A stretch of 64,000 nt of DNA from Gillisella terrae (GCF_004801395.1 NZ_SSOA01000001.1:682001-746000); one strand, 5' to 3'; positions 48,133-57,609 are shown, counted from the stretch's first letter. Numbers and translations are program-made. Notes: generated by a model not told the origin, from the letters alone.

Positions 48133-48930
48133 ATGAACTTGAATGTGCCTGCTTTTTCCCGCTTTACCCATGATGGGCTGTCGCTTGCCTATTTTGATGA
48201 GGGCGATCCATCGGCTCCGGCAGTTTTGCTGATTCACGGCTTTGCCTCCTCTGCGATGGTCAATTGGGTTCATCCCGGCTGGCTAAAGACACTGGTAGAT
48301 GCAGGCTACCGGGTGATTGCGCTGGACAATCGCGGCCATGGCCAAAGCGATAAACCGCACGAGGCAGAGGTTTACCATCCCGAAAACATGGCTTCAGATG
48401 CGGCGGCTTTGCTGGATCACCTTGGCATCGAGCAGGCCCATGTCATGGGTTATTCCATGGGCGCGCGTATATCTGCCTTTATGGCGCTGGATTTTCCAAC
48501 ACGCATTCGATCCTTGGTGTTTGGCGGTCTGGGGATTGGCATGTGCGACGGCGTTGGTGATTGGGATCCGATTGCCGATGCGCTCATGGCTCCATCACTT
48601 GATGTGGTGACCCATGAGCGTGGCCGGATGTTTCGCGCGTTTGCCGAGCAGACCCGCAGTGATCGTCTGGCCCTTGCCGCCTGCATCAGCACGTCGCGCG
48701 ATCTTGTGACGCGCGAAGAACTTGGACGCCTCACCGTTCCGACTCTGATTGGTGTGGGCACAAAGGATGATATTGCCGGATCAGCGCAGGAACTGGCCGA
48801 CTTGATGCCCAATGCCCGCGCTCTCGATATTCCCAATCGCGATCATATGCTGGCTGTGGGCGACCGAGTGTTCAAGGCCGCCGTGCTCGAATTTTATCGC
48901 GAACTTGATCAGCCTGGCGACCAGCCTTGA
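48133..48930 (+). CDS. alpha/beta hydrolase
   Basis: A 265-residue alpha/beta-hydrolase. It has VLLIHGFASSAMVNW (oxyanion region), DNRGHGQSDKP, nucleophile elbow GYSMGA (GxSxG), acidic residue in GVGTKDDIAG and a final His in NRDHMLAVGD. The pattern fits esterase/lactonase-type enzymes with small substrates. The start is uncertain: ATG at 48133 or 48127, or a GTG at 48097. It stands between divergent and convergent genes without an operon partner. Confidence 0.87.
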   Translation: MNLNVPAFSRFTHDGLSLAYFDEGDPSAPAVLLIHGFASSAMVNWVHPGWLKTLVDAGYRVIALDNRGHGQSDKPHEAEVYHPENMASDAAALLDHLGIEQAHVMGYSMGARISAFMALDFPTRIRSLVFGGLGIGMCDGVGDWDPIADALMAPSLDVVTHERGRMFRAFAEQTRSDRLALAACISTSRDLVTREELGRLTVPTLIGVGTKDDIAGSAQELADLMPNARALDIPNRDHMLAVGDRVFKAAVLEFYRELDQPGDQP

Positions 48931-48936
48931 GTTATT

Positions 48937-49740
48937 CTACTCTCCTTTGAAAACCGGAGGCCGCTTTTCGAGAAATGCGGTGCGGCCTTCGAGATAATCG
49001 GCGCTTTCAAAGGTGGCCGCTCCCAGCACCGCCGCTTCGGTCAGCAGGTTTTCATCTTCACTCTCGCTGGCCCGTAAAGCAAGCTTGGCCGCAGAGACGG
49101 AAAGCGGCGCATTGGCGGCTATGGTCTGCGCCAGAGAAAAGGCGGCACCCTCAAGAGCCGTTGGTGCCACAACCTGACTGAGAAAGCCGCAGGCCAAAAG
49201 CTCTTTGGCGGGCAGGGCGGCACCGGTAAACAATAAGTGCCGGGCCATTTGGCTTCCCAAGCCGCGCTGCAAATCGGCAACCGCATCCGCCGGATAAGCG
49301 AGACCCAGACGGGCGGAGGGAATGGCAAACACGGCGGTGTCGTCGGCAATGCGAAGGTCTGCGGCGGCTGCCAGCCCAAAGGCACCGCCGTAGCAAGCCC
49401 CCCGGATAGAGGCAATCACCGGAATGCGAACCTCGCGAAGGGCGGTGAATGCGGTGCTGTTTTCCGCCTCATACATGCGGGCCTGAACGGCGGTGGCGCG
49501 TTCGGTGGCAAACTCGGAAATATCGGCACCGGCGCTGAAATCCTTTTGGCCGCCGCCTGTCATGACAATGCAGTGGATCTGTCCGTCTTCCAAAAGCCAA
49601 TCGAGAGCATCGGGAATAGCGCGCCACATGGCTTTGGTGATCGCATTTTTTCGGGCTGGATTATCAAAAATCAAAGCGCCGATGCCATTTTGTCCGGCAG
49701 CACGGATACCGCCACCACCAAATATGCGCGCTTGTTTCAT
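48937..49740 (-). CDS. enoyl-CoA hydratase/isomerase family protein
   Basis: A 267-residue crotonase. It shows the oxyanion-hole segments FSAGADISEF and IRGACYGGAFGLAAAADLRIAD, followed by the FAIPSARLGLAYPADAV stretch. The two catalytic acidic residues of true enoyl-CoA hydratase are not obvious by eye, so the exact reaction (hydratase, isomerase or other CoA chemistry) is open. Its stop is seven bases from that of the hydrolase gene and the two are convergent. Confidence 0.85.
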   Translation of the reverse strand: MKQARIFGGGGIRAAGQNGIGALIFDNPARKNAITKAMWRAIPDALDWLLEDGQIHCIVMTGGGQKDFSAGADISEFATERATAVQARMYEAENSTAFTALREVRIPVIASIRGACYGGAFGLAAAADLRIADDTAVFAIPSARLGLAYPADAVADLQRGLGSQMARHLLFTGAALPAKELLACGFLSQVVAPTALEGAAFSLAQTIAANAPLSVSAAKLALRASESEDENLLTEAAVLGAATFESADYLEGRTAFLEKRPPVFKGE

Positions 49741-49813
49741 TTTTCAGCTCCCATCTGGTCTCAGAGACATATGATCTATATATTGGAGCGCGAACGTCAA
49801 TGAGGAGATTGCC

Positions 49814-50635
49814 ATGGCGGCCAAGACCGATCTTGCGAAGCGGGAGATGATCAAGCCAATGGACCCGATATGGGATACGCTGAAGCAAGAGGCACGGTGT
49901 GCCGCAGATCAAGATCCCTTGTTGGCGGCTTTTCTGTACTCCACCGTGCTGAACCATCGGTCGCTGGAAGATTGCGTCATCCATCGCATTTGCGAAAGGC
50001 TGGACCATCCCGATTTGCAGTCCGCACTGCTGCGTCAGACCTTTGATGAGATGCTTCAGGATTGGCCGGAGTGGGGCTCGATCCTTCGCGTTGATATTCA
50101 GGCCTATTATGATCGCGATGCAGCCTGCTCTCGGTTTATCGAGCCGGTACTTTATTTCAAGGGCTTTCACGCCATTCAAACGCATCGGCTGGCCCATTGG
50201 CTTTGGACCAACAACCGGCGTGATTTTGCCCTCTATCTGCAAAGCCGGTCAAGCAGCGTTTTCCAGACAGACATTAATCCCGCGGCTTTCATGGGGCGCG
50301 GAATATTTCTGGATCATGCGACAGGTCTGGTTGTAGGCGAGACGGCGCGCGTTGGCGACAATGTTTCCATCCTTCACGGTGTCACTCTGGGTGGCACCGG
50401 AAAAGAAGGGGCAGATCGTCACCCGAAGATTGGCAATGGTGTGCTGATTGGTGCGGGCGCGAAAGTGCTGGGCAATATCGACATCGGCTGCTGTTCGCGC
50501 ATTGCCGCAGGCTCCGTTGTGTTAAAGCCTGTGCCGCCGGGCAAGACTGTGGCAGGCGTGCCTGCCAAGGTGGTTGGCGAGGCCGGTTGTGCAGAGCCTG
50601 CACGCTCCATGGACCAGATGGTCGCAGGCGTGTGA
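49814..50635 (+). CDS. cysE: serine O-acetyltransferase
   Basis: A 273-residue enzyme that acetylates L-serine, the first step of cysteine synthesis. The N-terminal helical domain (about 1-140) is followed by a left-handed beta-helix of hexapeptide repeats, with DHATGLVVGE and HGVTLGGTGK carrying the catalytic His pair, and a C-terminal tail after VPAKVVGEAG where cysteine feedback usually acts. GAGGAG-like bases lie just before the ATG. Confidence 0.95.
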   Translation: MAAKTDLAKREMIKPMDPIWDTLKQEARCAADQDPLLAAFLYSTVLNHRSLEDCVIHRICERLDHPDLQSALLRQTFDEMLQDWPEWGSILRVDIQAYYDRDAACSRFIEPVLYFKGFHAIQTHRLAHWLWTNNRRDFALYLQSRSSSVFQTDINPAAFMGRGIFLDHATGLVVGETARVGDNVSILHGVTLGGTGKEGADRHPKIGNGVLIGAGAKVLGNIDIGCCSRIAAGSVVLKPVPPGKTVAGVPAKVVGEAGCAEPARSMDQMVAGV

Positions 50636-51094
50636 TGGAATGCTGCGGCGCGTTTCGCTTAAGCAAGTGTTTCGCTTAAATCAGGGCAGATAGATTTGGG
50701 TAATGCTGCTGATGTGTGCAATCGCGGCTTTACATGGCAGTTTGGCCCGTGCAACAAGCGGCTGGCTTGAGGTGTTTCGCATTGGCTTTCATGCCAATGG
50801 CTGCCCCAAGCGACGGCATGACATCCTGCATCAAAGTGGATTGCAGGAGAAAATGGTGCAGCATGCATAAATGTTGCAGCGTGTTTTATGTGATTTGCGA
50901 AATGCATAACGCTGCAATGTGATTTTCTGTGTGATTTTTGCCTTGGCGCTGCCTTGGTTGAAGGCTTATGAAGTCATGGCGTAACTTTGCTGATCGTCCC
51001 GATTGGTGATGATTGTGCTGGAATTTTAAAAACCACAGCGCCGCCCCAAGGCTGTTGCAAGCCGTTGCGCTGTGGAAGACCGATGGAGACATGT
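50636..51094. other. 460-base intergenic region with TGCA-rich structure
   Basis: No gene supported. A direct repeat GTTTCGCTTAA occurs twice near 50657-50690. Around 50860-50920 there are several TGCAGC/GCATGCAT blocks and a 9-bp inverted repeat TTGCAGCGT / ACGCTGCAA. Short open frames here (for example 50716-50922) have no recognisable features. Confidence 0.4.
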
Positions 51095-51298
51095 GTGAAA
51101 GCAGACGAAATCAAGAAGCTGGACGCCTATTTCAAGCGTACCTTCAATCCAACAATGGTTGTCAAGGCTCGTCCACGCAAGGATGACTCGGCAGAGGTTT
51201 ATGTCGGCGAAGAGTTTCTCGGCGTCGTTTTCAAAGACGATGAAGATGGCGATCTTTCCTACAATTTTTCGATGGCCATTCTCGACGTGGATCTGTAA
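51095..51298 (+). CDS. DUF3126 family protein
   Basis: A 67-residue protein, KADEIKKLDAYFKRTFNP...YVGEEFLGVVFKDDEDGD...NFSMAILDVDL, which matches the small conserved DUF3126 family of alphaproteobacteria over its whole length. Function unknown. The start is probably the GTG at 51095 with GGAG 6 bases upstream; an ATG at 51083 would add four residues. A clear terminator follows, so it is probably monocistronic. Confidence 0.88.
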   Translation: MKADEIKKLDAYFKRTFNPTMVVKARPRKDDSAEVYVGEEFLGVVFKDDEDGDLSYNFSMAILDVDL

Positions 51299-51345
51299 TC
51301 GCGCGTTGCGTTACTGATTGAAATATCTCGTTATATCGCATTCAG

Positions 51346-51376
51346 AAGGGTGCTCACAGGCGTGGGCACCCTTTTT
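51346..51376 (+). terminator. rho-independent terminator after the DUF3126 gene
   Basis: AAGGGTGC...GCACCCTT stem with an inner TCA...TGG, followed by five T. Confidence 0.88.
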
Positions 51377-51406
51377 GTTTTTGATGATTGCAACTTTTGA
51401 GGGATG

Positions 51407-51454
51407 GTGCATTGCACAAATTAACTTGACCTTTTTTAGGGCAATGTTCTATTG
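51407..51454 (+). promoter_or_regulatory. phasin promoter with TGC-palindrome
   Basis: A near-consensus alphaproteobacterial -35 CTTGAC (51425-51430), 18-base spacer and -10-like CTATTG (51449-51454). Just upstream GTGCATTGCAC (51407-51417) is a palindrome of the TGC-N3-GCA type, which resembles sites of the PHB-responsive repressor PhaR. The regulator link is inference. Confidence 0.45.
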
Positions 51455-51486
51455 TGCCCGGAGCAAGAGGAAAAAGGAGTGCTCGC

Positions 51487-51840
51487 ATGATCAATATCGA
51501 AGAAGCCAGCAAGAAGAGCAAGGAAGCTATGGACGCTGCCGTAAAAAATTATGCGGAAGTAACGAAGAGCTTTCAGTCTATCGCGGCCGAAGCGACTGAA
51601 TATTCCAAGAAGTCGGTTCAGGAATTGACCAGTTTTGTCGAGCAGCTCACCGCTGCACGCAGCATCGAAACCGTCGTTGAATTGCAGACCAAATTCGCCA
51701 AAAACTCCTATGAATCCTTTGTTGCCGAAGCAACAAAGATTGGCGAAATGTATGCCAATTTGGCCAAGACAGCTTACAAGTCTTATGAAGCGCCTGTGGC
51801 AAAAGCAACGAAGCCTGCCTCTGTCGCGCCAACGGCATAA
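51487..51840 (+). CDS. phaP: phasin family protein
   Basis: A 117-residue mostly helical protein of the phasin_2 type, with EYSKKSVQELTSFVEQLTAARSIETVVELQTKFAKNSYESFVAEATKIGEMYANLA. Phasins coat polyhydroxybutyrate granules. The start at 51487 has AAGGAG 9 bases upstream. The C-terminus is Ala/Lys/Pro-rich. Its place upstream of clpS-clpA agrees with the common order in Rhizobiales. Confidence 0.85.
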   Translation: MINIEEASKKSKEAMDAAVKNYAEVTKSFQSIAAEATEYSKKSVQELTSFVEQLTAARSIETVVELQTKFAKNSYESFVAEATKIGEMYANLAKTAYKSYEAPVAKATKPASVAPTA

Positions 51841-51920
51841 TTATCAGCACTGATTGAGAGAGTTTGTCGAAAAAAAGTTGAGTCCTGTTTTTTGACACAG
51901 CCTGATATACTCTGAACAAA

Positions 51921-52144
51921 GCGGCCGCCTCCCTGGGCGGCCGTCAGCTTATTGACAAACCTCTCGCTCGACGTTTCGTCACCCTCGGGCCTGTCCCGAG
52001 GGTCTGCCGTGGCTGGATAAGCAATTGACTCTGCTTATGAAATTAGCGTGGTTAGATGCTCGGCACAGGGCCGAGCATGACGTCGAGGATAAATTTAGGG
52101 TTTGTCGCCAGTCTGGCGGCCGCCTTCCCGGGCGGCCGCTTTTG
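51921..52144. repeat. nested palindromic intergenic element with terminal terminator hairpin
   Basis: Outermost are two near-identical GC hairpins (GCGGCCGCC...GGGCGGCCG at 51921-51943 and again at 52116-52139); inside them GACAAACC / GGTTTGTC (51954-51961, 52099-52106), then CTCGACGT / ACGTCGAG (51967-51974, 52080-52087), then two small hairpins, ACCCTCGGG / CCCGAGGGT (51981-52003) and TGCTCGGC / GCCGAGCA (52058-52077). The last hairpin ends in TTTTG and can terminate plus-strand transcription. The inner core resembles the CCCTCGGGCCTGTCCCGAGGG element common in rhizobia. Confidence 0.75.
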
Positions 52145-52182
52145 TTTTGCAGCTTACGCCTCTTTGCCGTCGAAAAGGTTCG

Positions 52183-53448
52183 TTAAATATCGGTTCGAAT
52201 GTCGCTCAGCCTGTCAAAGTCTTCCGCTAATACCAAAGCCTTTTTTGCATGTTGCATTGCCCGACGCGACTGTGTTCTGGCAGCCAGTGTGAAGTCGTCA
52301 CCGTATGATGAGAGGTCTGCCAATGCTTTTTGCAGGCAGATTTGCACTTCAATCATCGCTGCCCCATCGCGACCGATTGGCGCAAAGACGTCGGCAAACA
52401 GATCTTGAATGTCGAGCGCGGGAACGCGAACGTGAGGAAAGGCAACGTCAGATGTTTTTCGTTCAGGATCGGTTTTTTCGTCTTCGCCGGGCTGCATCAT
52501 GGCCAAAAGACGAACTGCGCGCCCAATGACATCAATGGCCGTGCCGGGATCATTCACCGCAGGTGATAGGGCCCGTGAGGCGATTTCCGACAAAACGCAA
52601 AAACCAAAACGCGGATCCTGCTCATAGGAGCGGGTGTCGGCAATGGTGAATGCAGCCTGGATAGAGGCTTTGGTTTTGTCATCAACAGCCACACCAAGCT
52701 TGGCAATGGGCCGGTTGGGGCCTGCAAAACTCCCAGAGACGGCCATCAGGTCGAGAACGGTCTTGTGCTCTTTTGCAATCGTATTCAAGGCTCCGACGTC
52801 GACATGCTGAATATAGCCTATCGCTTGTGCGTGGATGATAAAGCCGGAGAGGTCGCTTTCTGGGCTTTTGGGCAGCGGCAGGCCTCCGAGATAGGGATTA
52901 CCCTGCCGTGCTTGCATGGCGTTGGCTGTAGCGGCTTCGACCCTGCCAATCGTATCTATCATCTGGCCAAGGCGCGAAAGGTGATCCACCCAGCGCAGCA
53001 AAGTCAGCACGATGACGGCAATGACAATCAAGGTTGCAACAAACAGAATAACGCGCCCTTGGTCTCCATAGGCTCCGGTGCTGAGGCTGACGATGCCGAC
53101 AAGGCTGAACAGAAAGGCACCGATGAAGGTGGCCACCACATTCTGCGTTGTGGAATCCTCGACCACAAGGCGTGTTGCTCTTGGCGTGGCGTTGCTTGCG
53201 GCGGAGCCATAGGCGGTGACCATGGAGGTTAGGGAAAATGTGGTAACCGTCAACATGCTGGTGGCCAGAATGTTGAGTATTCCATCCACGGCGTCAGCCC
53301 CGATTTTGCCCGCCAGTGAAGGTGGCAATTGCGGTGAGAAGAAAACCGAAAACAGGGCCGTTGCCAGGCCGATGAGCGCGAAGATTGCCGGGCGAAACCA
53401 GAGCCTTTTTACAAATCGCAGTACAATCCATCGCCATTTTGAAATCAT
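52183..53448 (-). CDS. DUF2254 family membrane protein
   Basis: A 421-residue protein with two hydrophobic helices near the N-terminus (about 20-40, 55-75) and two more at about 105-155, followed by a large cytoplasmic or periplasmic region with FGFCVLSEIASRALSPAVNDPGTA, the best conserved part of DUF2254. Function is unknown; the family is common in bacteria. The gene is alone on the minus strand between phasin and clpS. Confidence 0.85.
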   Translation of the reverse strand: MISKWRWIVLRFVKRLWFRPAIFALIGLATALFSVFFSPQLPPSLAGKIGADAVDGILNILATSMLTVTTFSLTSMVTAYGSAASNATPRATRLVVEDSTTQNVVATFIGAFLFSLVGIVSLSTGAYGDQGRVILFVATLIVIAVIVLTLLRWVDHLSRLGQMIDTIGRVEAATANAMQARQGNPYLGGLPLPKSPESDLSGFIIHAQAIGYIQHVDVGALNTIAKEHKTVLDLMAVSGSFAGPNRPIAKLGVAVDDKTKASIQAAFTIADTRSYEQDPRFGFCVLSEIASRALSPAVNDPGTAIDVIGRAVRLLAMMQPGEDEKTDPERKTSDVAFPHVRVPALDIQDLFADVFAPIGRDGAAMIEVQICLQKALADLSSYGDDFTLAARTQSRRAMQHAKKALVLAEDFDRLSDIRTDI

Positions 53449-53930
53449 GTTTTTTGTCCTGCATTGCTCATTTAATGTTTCGCGCCCTTCGCGTCATCCC
53501 GCGACGTCGGGTGCGCTCAATGTAGCGCTCCAGCGCTCGACGACCAGAACAATCGCGCGCAGCCGCACTGCTTATTGGTCAGCTTCGGGCAGTGAAGGTC
53601 TGCGACATTTCGCTTCGCAAGATTGTTTTGCGTTTGCCATGATTGCGATTGGGGCTTTCGCTTGAAGGATGTAAATTAAGACCTATCTTGCGAGAGGACA
53701 TTGCCGCAGATTGGGTGAAGCACCAATAGCGGGAATGGGTGAAAAACTGAAATTTAGACGATGAAGTTGCAGTGTCTTAAGGGTTTTCGGAATGAGACTG
53801 CGCAATTCTGTTTGAAGTGATGGGCAATGGGCTTAAAATCGTCGAGAAATGAACTACCTTATGGACAGGTTAACGTCCTGCAGATTCGGATTCTGCCAAA
53901 AAGACCGGGTGTCGGGAGACTATATTGAAC
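53449..53930. other. 480-base intergenic region upstream of clpS
   Basis: No gene supported. It contains small inverted repeats such as GGAC-AGGTTAAC-GTCC (around 53869-53885) and a GC-rich patch near 53500-53540. The promoter of clpS-clpA presumably lies in the AT-rich 53730-53900 part. Confidence 0.4.
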
Positions 53931-54281
53931 ATGATCGCGCAACCGATCGTCATGCAACGGCAGGGAAATGGTGGAGACGGACCCAATCGGGGCACGTCTG
54001 TCATCACGCGCACGAAGCCGAAGACCAAAAAACCGAACTTGTATCGTGTTCTCATTCTGAATGACGATTACACGCCGATGGAGTTCGTGATACATATACT
54101 TGAGCGTTTTTTTCAAAAGGACCGGGAAGCAGCAACCCGCATCATGCTGCACGTGCATAACCACGGGGTAGGGGAATGCGGCGTCTTCACCTATGAGGTC
54201 GCCGAAACCAAGGTAAGCCAAGTCATGGACTTCGCACGACAGCACGAACACCCGCTGCAGTGCGTCATGGAAAAGAAATGA
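53931..54281 (+). CDS. clpS: ATP-dependent Clp protease adaptor ClpS
   Basis: A 116-residue adaptor that delivers N-degron substrates to ClpAP. The family core is [25 protein letters not shown], with the N-end-binding NDDYT..M residues, followed by [23 protein letters not shown]. The short unfolded N-terminus is normal. ATG at 53931 (MIAQP...) agrees with related rhizobial proteins; a TTG at 53925 with better ribosome-site spacing is possible. It lies ten bases before clpA. Confidence 0.96.
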   Translation: MIAQPIVMQRQGNGGDGPNRGTSVITRTKPKTKKPNLYRVLILNDDYTPMEFVIHILERFFQKDREAATRIMLHVHNHGVGECGVFTYEVAETKVSQVMDFARQHEHPLQCVMEKK

Positions 54282-54291
54282 GGATCTGACC

Positions 54292-56778
54292 GTGCCAACA
54301 TTTTCTCCAAGCCTGGAAAAGGCGCTGCATCAGGCTCTCACTTTTGCCAATGAGCGTCATCACGAATACGCAACTCTCGAGCATTTGCTGCTGGCGTTGA
54401 TAGAAGATGCCGATGCTGCCGCTGTTATGGGGGCGTGCAATGTGGATCTTGACGTCTTGCGAAAGACAGTGAGCGAATACGTCGATAACGAACTGGCCAA
54501 TCTGGTGACTGGCTATGACGAAGATTCCAAACCCACATCCGGATTTCAACGCGTTATTCAGCGCGCGGTCATCCATGTGCAATCGTCCGGCCGTGAAGAG
54601 GTGACTGGCGCGAATGTGCTGGTGGCGATCTTTGCCGAGCGCGAAAGCCATGCGGCCTATTTTCTGCAAGAGCAGGAAATGACCCGTTATGATGCGGTGA
54701 ACTACATCTCCCACGGCATTGGCAAGCGCCCCGGCACCTCGCAATCACGCCCGCCACGCGGCGTTGAAGAAGAAAGCGAAGCCAGCAGCAAGGCCAATCG
54801 CGACCACGAAGAAGGCCCGGCCAAGAAACAGCCGGATGCCTTGAAGGCCTATTGCGTCAACCTCAATGAAAAGGCCAAGAAGGGTCGGATTGATCCGCTG
54901 ATCGGTCGTCATGATGAGGTGAACCGCACCATTCAGGTGCTTTGCCGTCGCTCCAAGAACAACCCGCTGTATGTGGGTGATCCCGGCGTGGGTAAAACCG
55001 CGATTGCCGAAGGTCTGGCCAAGCGCATTGTTGAAGGCAAGGTGCCGGAAGCTTTGGCCGATGCCACCATTTTCTCGCTCGACATGGGCACGCTGCTGGC
55101 TGGCACCCGCTATCGTGGCGATTTTGAAGAGCGCTTGAAGCAGGTCGTCAAGGAGTTGGAAGATTATCCCGGTGCCGTGCTGTTTATCGATGAGATTCAC
55201 ACGGTGATTGGTGCGGGTGCTACATCGGGTGGTGCGATGGATGCATCAAACCTGCTGAAGCCCGCTTTGTCCTCTGGTGCGATTCGCTGCATCGGTTCGA
55301 CAACCTACAAGGAATATCGGCAGTTTTTTGAGAAAGATCGCGCTCTGGTGCGTCGTTTCCAGAAGATTGATGTCAATGAACCATCGATTGATGATGCCAT
55401 TGAGATCATGAAGGGCTTGAAGCCCTACTTCGAGGACTATCACAAGCTGCGTTACACCAACGAAGCCATTAAAAGTGCTGTGGAGCTATCGGCCCGCTAT
55501 ATCAGCGATCGCAAGCTGCCCGACAAAGCCATTGATGTGATTGATGAAACTGGCGCGGCCCAAATGTTGTTGCCAACGTCGCGTCGACGCAAATTGATCA
55601 CCGAGAAGGAAATCGAAGTGACCATTGCCACCATGGCCCGTATTCCGGCCAAGACGGTGTCAAAGGACGATGAGATGGTTCTGGCCAATCTTGAGCAGGA
55701 ACTGCGCTCGGTGGTTTATGGTCAGGATGATGCAATTGAAGCCCTGTCAACCGCCATCAAACTGGCGCGGGCTGGCTTGCGTGAGCCAAACAAGCCGATT
55801 GGCTCTTACGTCTTCTCAGGCCCCACCGGGGTTGGCAAAACAGAAGTTGCCAAGCAACTCGCCTCGTCTCTGGGCGTGGAATTGCAGCGCTTTGACATGT
55901 CGGAATATATGGAGCGCCATACGGTGTCGCGCCTGCTTGGAGCGCCTCCCGGCTATGTCGGCTTCGATCAGGGCGGCCTGTTGACCGATGGTGTCGATCA
56001 GCATCCACATTCCGTGGTGCTGCTGGACGAAATCGAAAAGGCCCATCCGGATATCTACAACATTCTGTTGCAGGTTATGGACCACGGTTCACTGACTGAT
56101 CATAACGGCAAGAAGATCGATTTCCGCAATGTCATTCTGATCATGACGACCAATGCGGGCGCATCTGAAATGGCGAAATCGGCGATTGGGTTTGGCTCTT
56201 CCAAGCGCAGCGGTGAGGATGAGGAGGCCATCAACCGCCTGTTCACGCCGGAATTCCGCAACCGTCTGGACGCGATCATTCCGTTCACGCCGCTGCCCAG
56301 TGAAGTCATTCACAAGGTGGTCCAGAAGTTCGTCATGCAGTTGGAAGCGCAATTGTCTGACCGTGGCGTTACCTTTGAGCTGTCGCCTGAAGCCGTGGCA
56401 TGGCTGGCAACCAAGGGCTATGACGAAAAAATGGGTGCACGGCCACTTGGTCGGGTCATTCAGGAGCATATCAAGAAGCCGCTGGCCAATGAGATTCTGT
56501 TTGGCAAACTCAAGAAGGGCGGTCTGGTCAAGGTTGGTGTTGCCACCAAGGATGATGGAACAGATGGCCTCACTCTCGATTGCGTTTCTGACGCAACGCC
56601 TGTCGAGCCGAAGCCGGAAGCCGAGCAGATCGAAGCCATGCATGATGATGGTGAGGTTGTGACCAAGCCATTGCCGAAAGCCAAAAAGGCAAAGGCAGAA
56701 CCAGAAGTGCAGTCCTTGAATGACAGCAAGCCTGCGGTAAAGAAAAGTTCTGTGCCAAAGGTTCCAAAGAAGAAATAA
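54292..56778 (+). CDS. clpA: ATP-dependent Clp protease ATP-binding subunit ClpA
   Basis: An 828-residue AAA+ unfoldase that works with ClpP. It has an N-domain (about 1-145), AAA+ domain 1 with Walker A GDPGVGKT and Walker B FIDEIHT, AAA+ domain 2 with Walker A GPTGVGKT and Walker B LDEIEKAH, and an IGF-type ClpP-binding loop (SAIGFGSS). The C-terminal Lys/Pro/Glu-rich tail of about 70 residues is longer than in E. coli. It starts with GTG at 54292, with GAGG upstream. Confidence 0.97.
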   Translation: MPTFSPSLEKALHQALTFANERHHEYATLEHLLLALIEDADAAAVMGACNVDLDVLRKTVSEYVDNELANLVTGYDEDSKPTSGFQRVIQRAVIHVQSSGREEVTGANVLVAIFAERESHAAYFLQEQEMTRYDAVNYISHGIGKRPGTSQSRPPRGVEEESEASSKANRDHEEGPAKKQPDALKAYCVNLNEKAKKGRIDPLIGRHDEVNRTIQVLCRRSKNNPLYVGDPGVGKTAIAEGLAKRIVEGKVPEALADATIFSLDMGTLLAGTRYRGDFEERLKQVVKELEDYPGAVLFIDEIHTVIGAGATSGGAMDASNLLKPALSSGAIRCIGSTTYKEYRQFFEKDRALVRRFQKIDVNEPSIDDAIEIMKGLKPYFEDYHKLRYTNEAIKSAVELSARYISDRKLPDKAIDVIDETGAAQMLLPTSRRRKLITEKEIEVTIATMARIPAKTVSKDDEMVLANLEQELRSVVYGQDDAIEALSTAIKLARAGLREPNKPIGSYVFSGPTGVGKTEVAKQLASSLGVELQRFDMSEYMERHTVSRLLGAPPGYVGFDQGGLLTDGVDQHPHSVVLLDEIEKAHPDIYNILLQVMDHGSLTDHNGKKIDFRNVILIMTTNAGASEMAKSAIGFGSSKRSGEDEEAINRLFTPEFRNRLDAIIPFTPLPSEVIHKVVQKFVMQLEAQLSDRGVTFELSPEAVAWLATKGYDEKMGARPLGRVIQEHIKKPLANEILFGKLKKGGLVKVGVATKDDGTDGLTLDCVSDATPVEPKPEAEQIEAMHDDGEVVTKPLPKAKKAKAEPEVQSLNDSKPAVKKSSVPKVPKKK

Positions 56779-56804
56779 GCGTCCATCGCGCGATGGAAAA
56801 TCAA

Positions 56805-56831
56805 CAATGCCGGGCACGCTGCCCGGCATTG
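56805..56831 (+). terminator. terminator after clpA
   Basis: A 12-bp perfect stem (CAATGCCGGGCA with TGCCCGGCATTG) with a 3-base loop and a TGTTTTG tail. Confidence 0.8.
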
Positions 56832-56850
56832 TGTTTTGATAGGTTTGTTG

Positions 56851-57609
56851 ATGTTATCGTCGTTTTTTCAGACCCGCCCGCAGCTCCGCTGGTTTTTGAT
56901 TGGCATGCGTGGTCTCTTCAGTATCCCGGCCATGATCCTCATGGTGTCGTTTGTTGGTTTTAGCGCATTTGCGGTTGAGAGCGGCATTGGTCGCGGCGAA
57001 GCCATGTTTATGACGGCGATCATCTGGGCGCTGCCAGCCAAGATGATTCTGATTGGCATGATGAGCAGTGGTGCCAGTCTGCTGGCCTGCTTTTTGGCCG
57101 TTTCGCTCTCATCAATACGGATGATGCCGATGGTCGCATCACTGGTGCCGGAAATGCGTGGTAGCAAGACACCAACCTGGCTGTTGCTGATCCTGTCTCA
57201 TTTTGTTGCCATCACCGCCTGGGTGTTTGCCATGGCCAATCTGAAAACCATCCCGCGCGAAGGCCGCATTGCTTACTTTGCTGGATTTGGTCTGACACTG
57301 GTGGCGGTCAACACGATATTGGTGGGCGTTTGCTACAGTCTGGTGTCAACATTTCCGCCCCTTGTTGCAGGCGTGCTGTTTTTTCTCACACCGGTCTATT
57401 TTGTCGCTTCAATCTGGGCAACTGGCCGCCAAACGGTGGTGAAGGTTGCGTTTGTGATCGGAATCGTATCCGGCCCGCTCCTTGCCCTCATCGTTCCCGG
57501 TTTTGATATTTTGATTGCCGGGATTGGTGGTGGAACCCTGGCCTATCTGATTGATCGCTTTTTCATTCGTGGGCGCGCCAAAGCGGCCCTTGCTGAGGAG
57601 GCTGCGTGA
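56851..57609 (+). CDS. azlC: AzlC family branched-chain amino acid exporter, large subunit
   Basis: A 252-residue inner-membrane protein with about six helices. It has AzlC features such as GFSAFAVESGIGRGEAMFMTAIIWALP and a Met/Ile-rich third helix region. AzlCD pairs export branched-chain amino acids or related compounds. The ATG at 56851 is preferred over a TTG at 56836. It overlaps azlD by one base. Confidence 0.85.
   Translation: MLSSFFQTRPQLRWFLIGMRGLFSIPAMILMVSFVGFSAFAVESGIGRGEAMFMTAIIWALPAKMILIGMMSSGASLLACFLAVSLSSIRMMPMVASLVPEMRGSKTPTWLLLILSHFVAITAWVFAMANLKTIPREGRIAYFAGFGLTLVAVNTILVGVCYSLVSTFPPLVAGVLFFLTPVYFVASIWATGRQTVVKVAFVIGIVSGPLLALIVPGFDILIAGIGGGTLAYLIDRFFIRGRAKAALAEEAA

Noticed and set aside
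50716..50922. 68-residue Cys/Met-rich frame after cysE
   Set aside because: No ribosome-binding site, no similarity I recognise, and it spans the TGCA-rich structured DNA.
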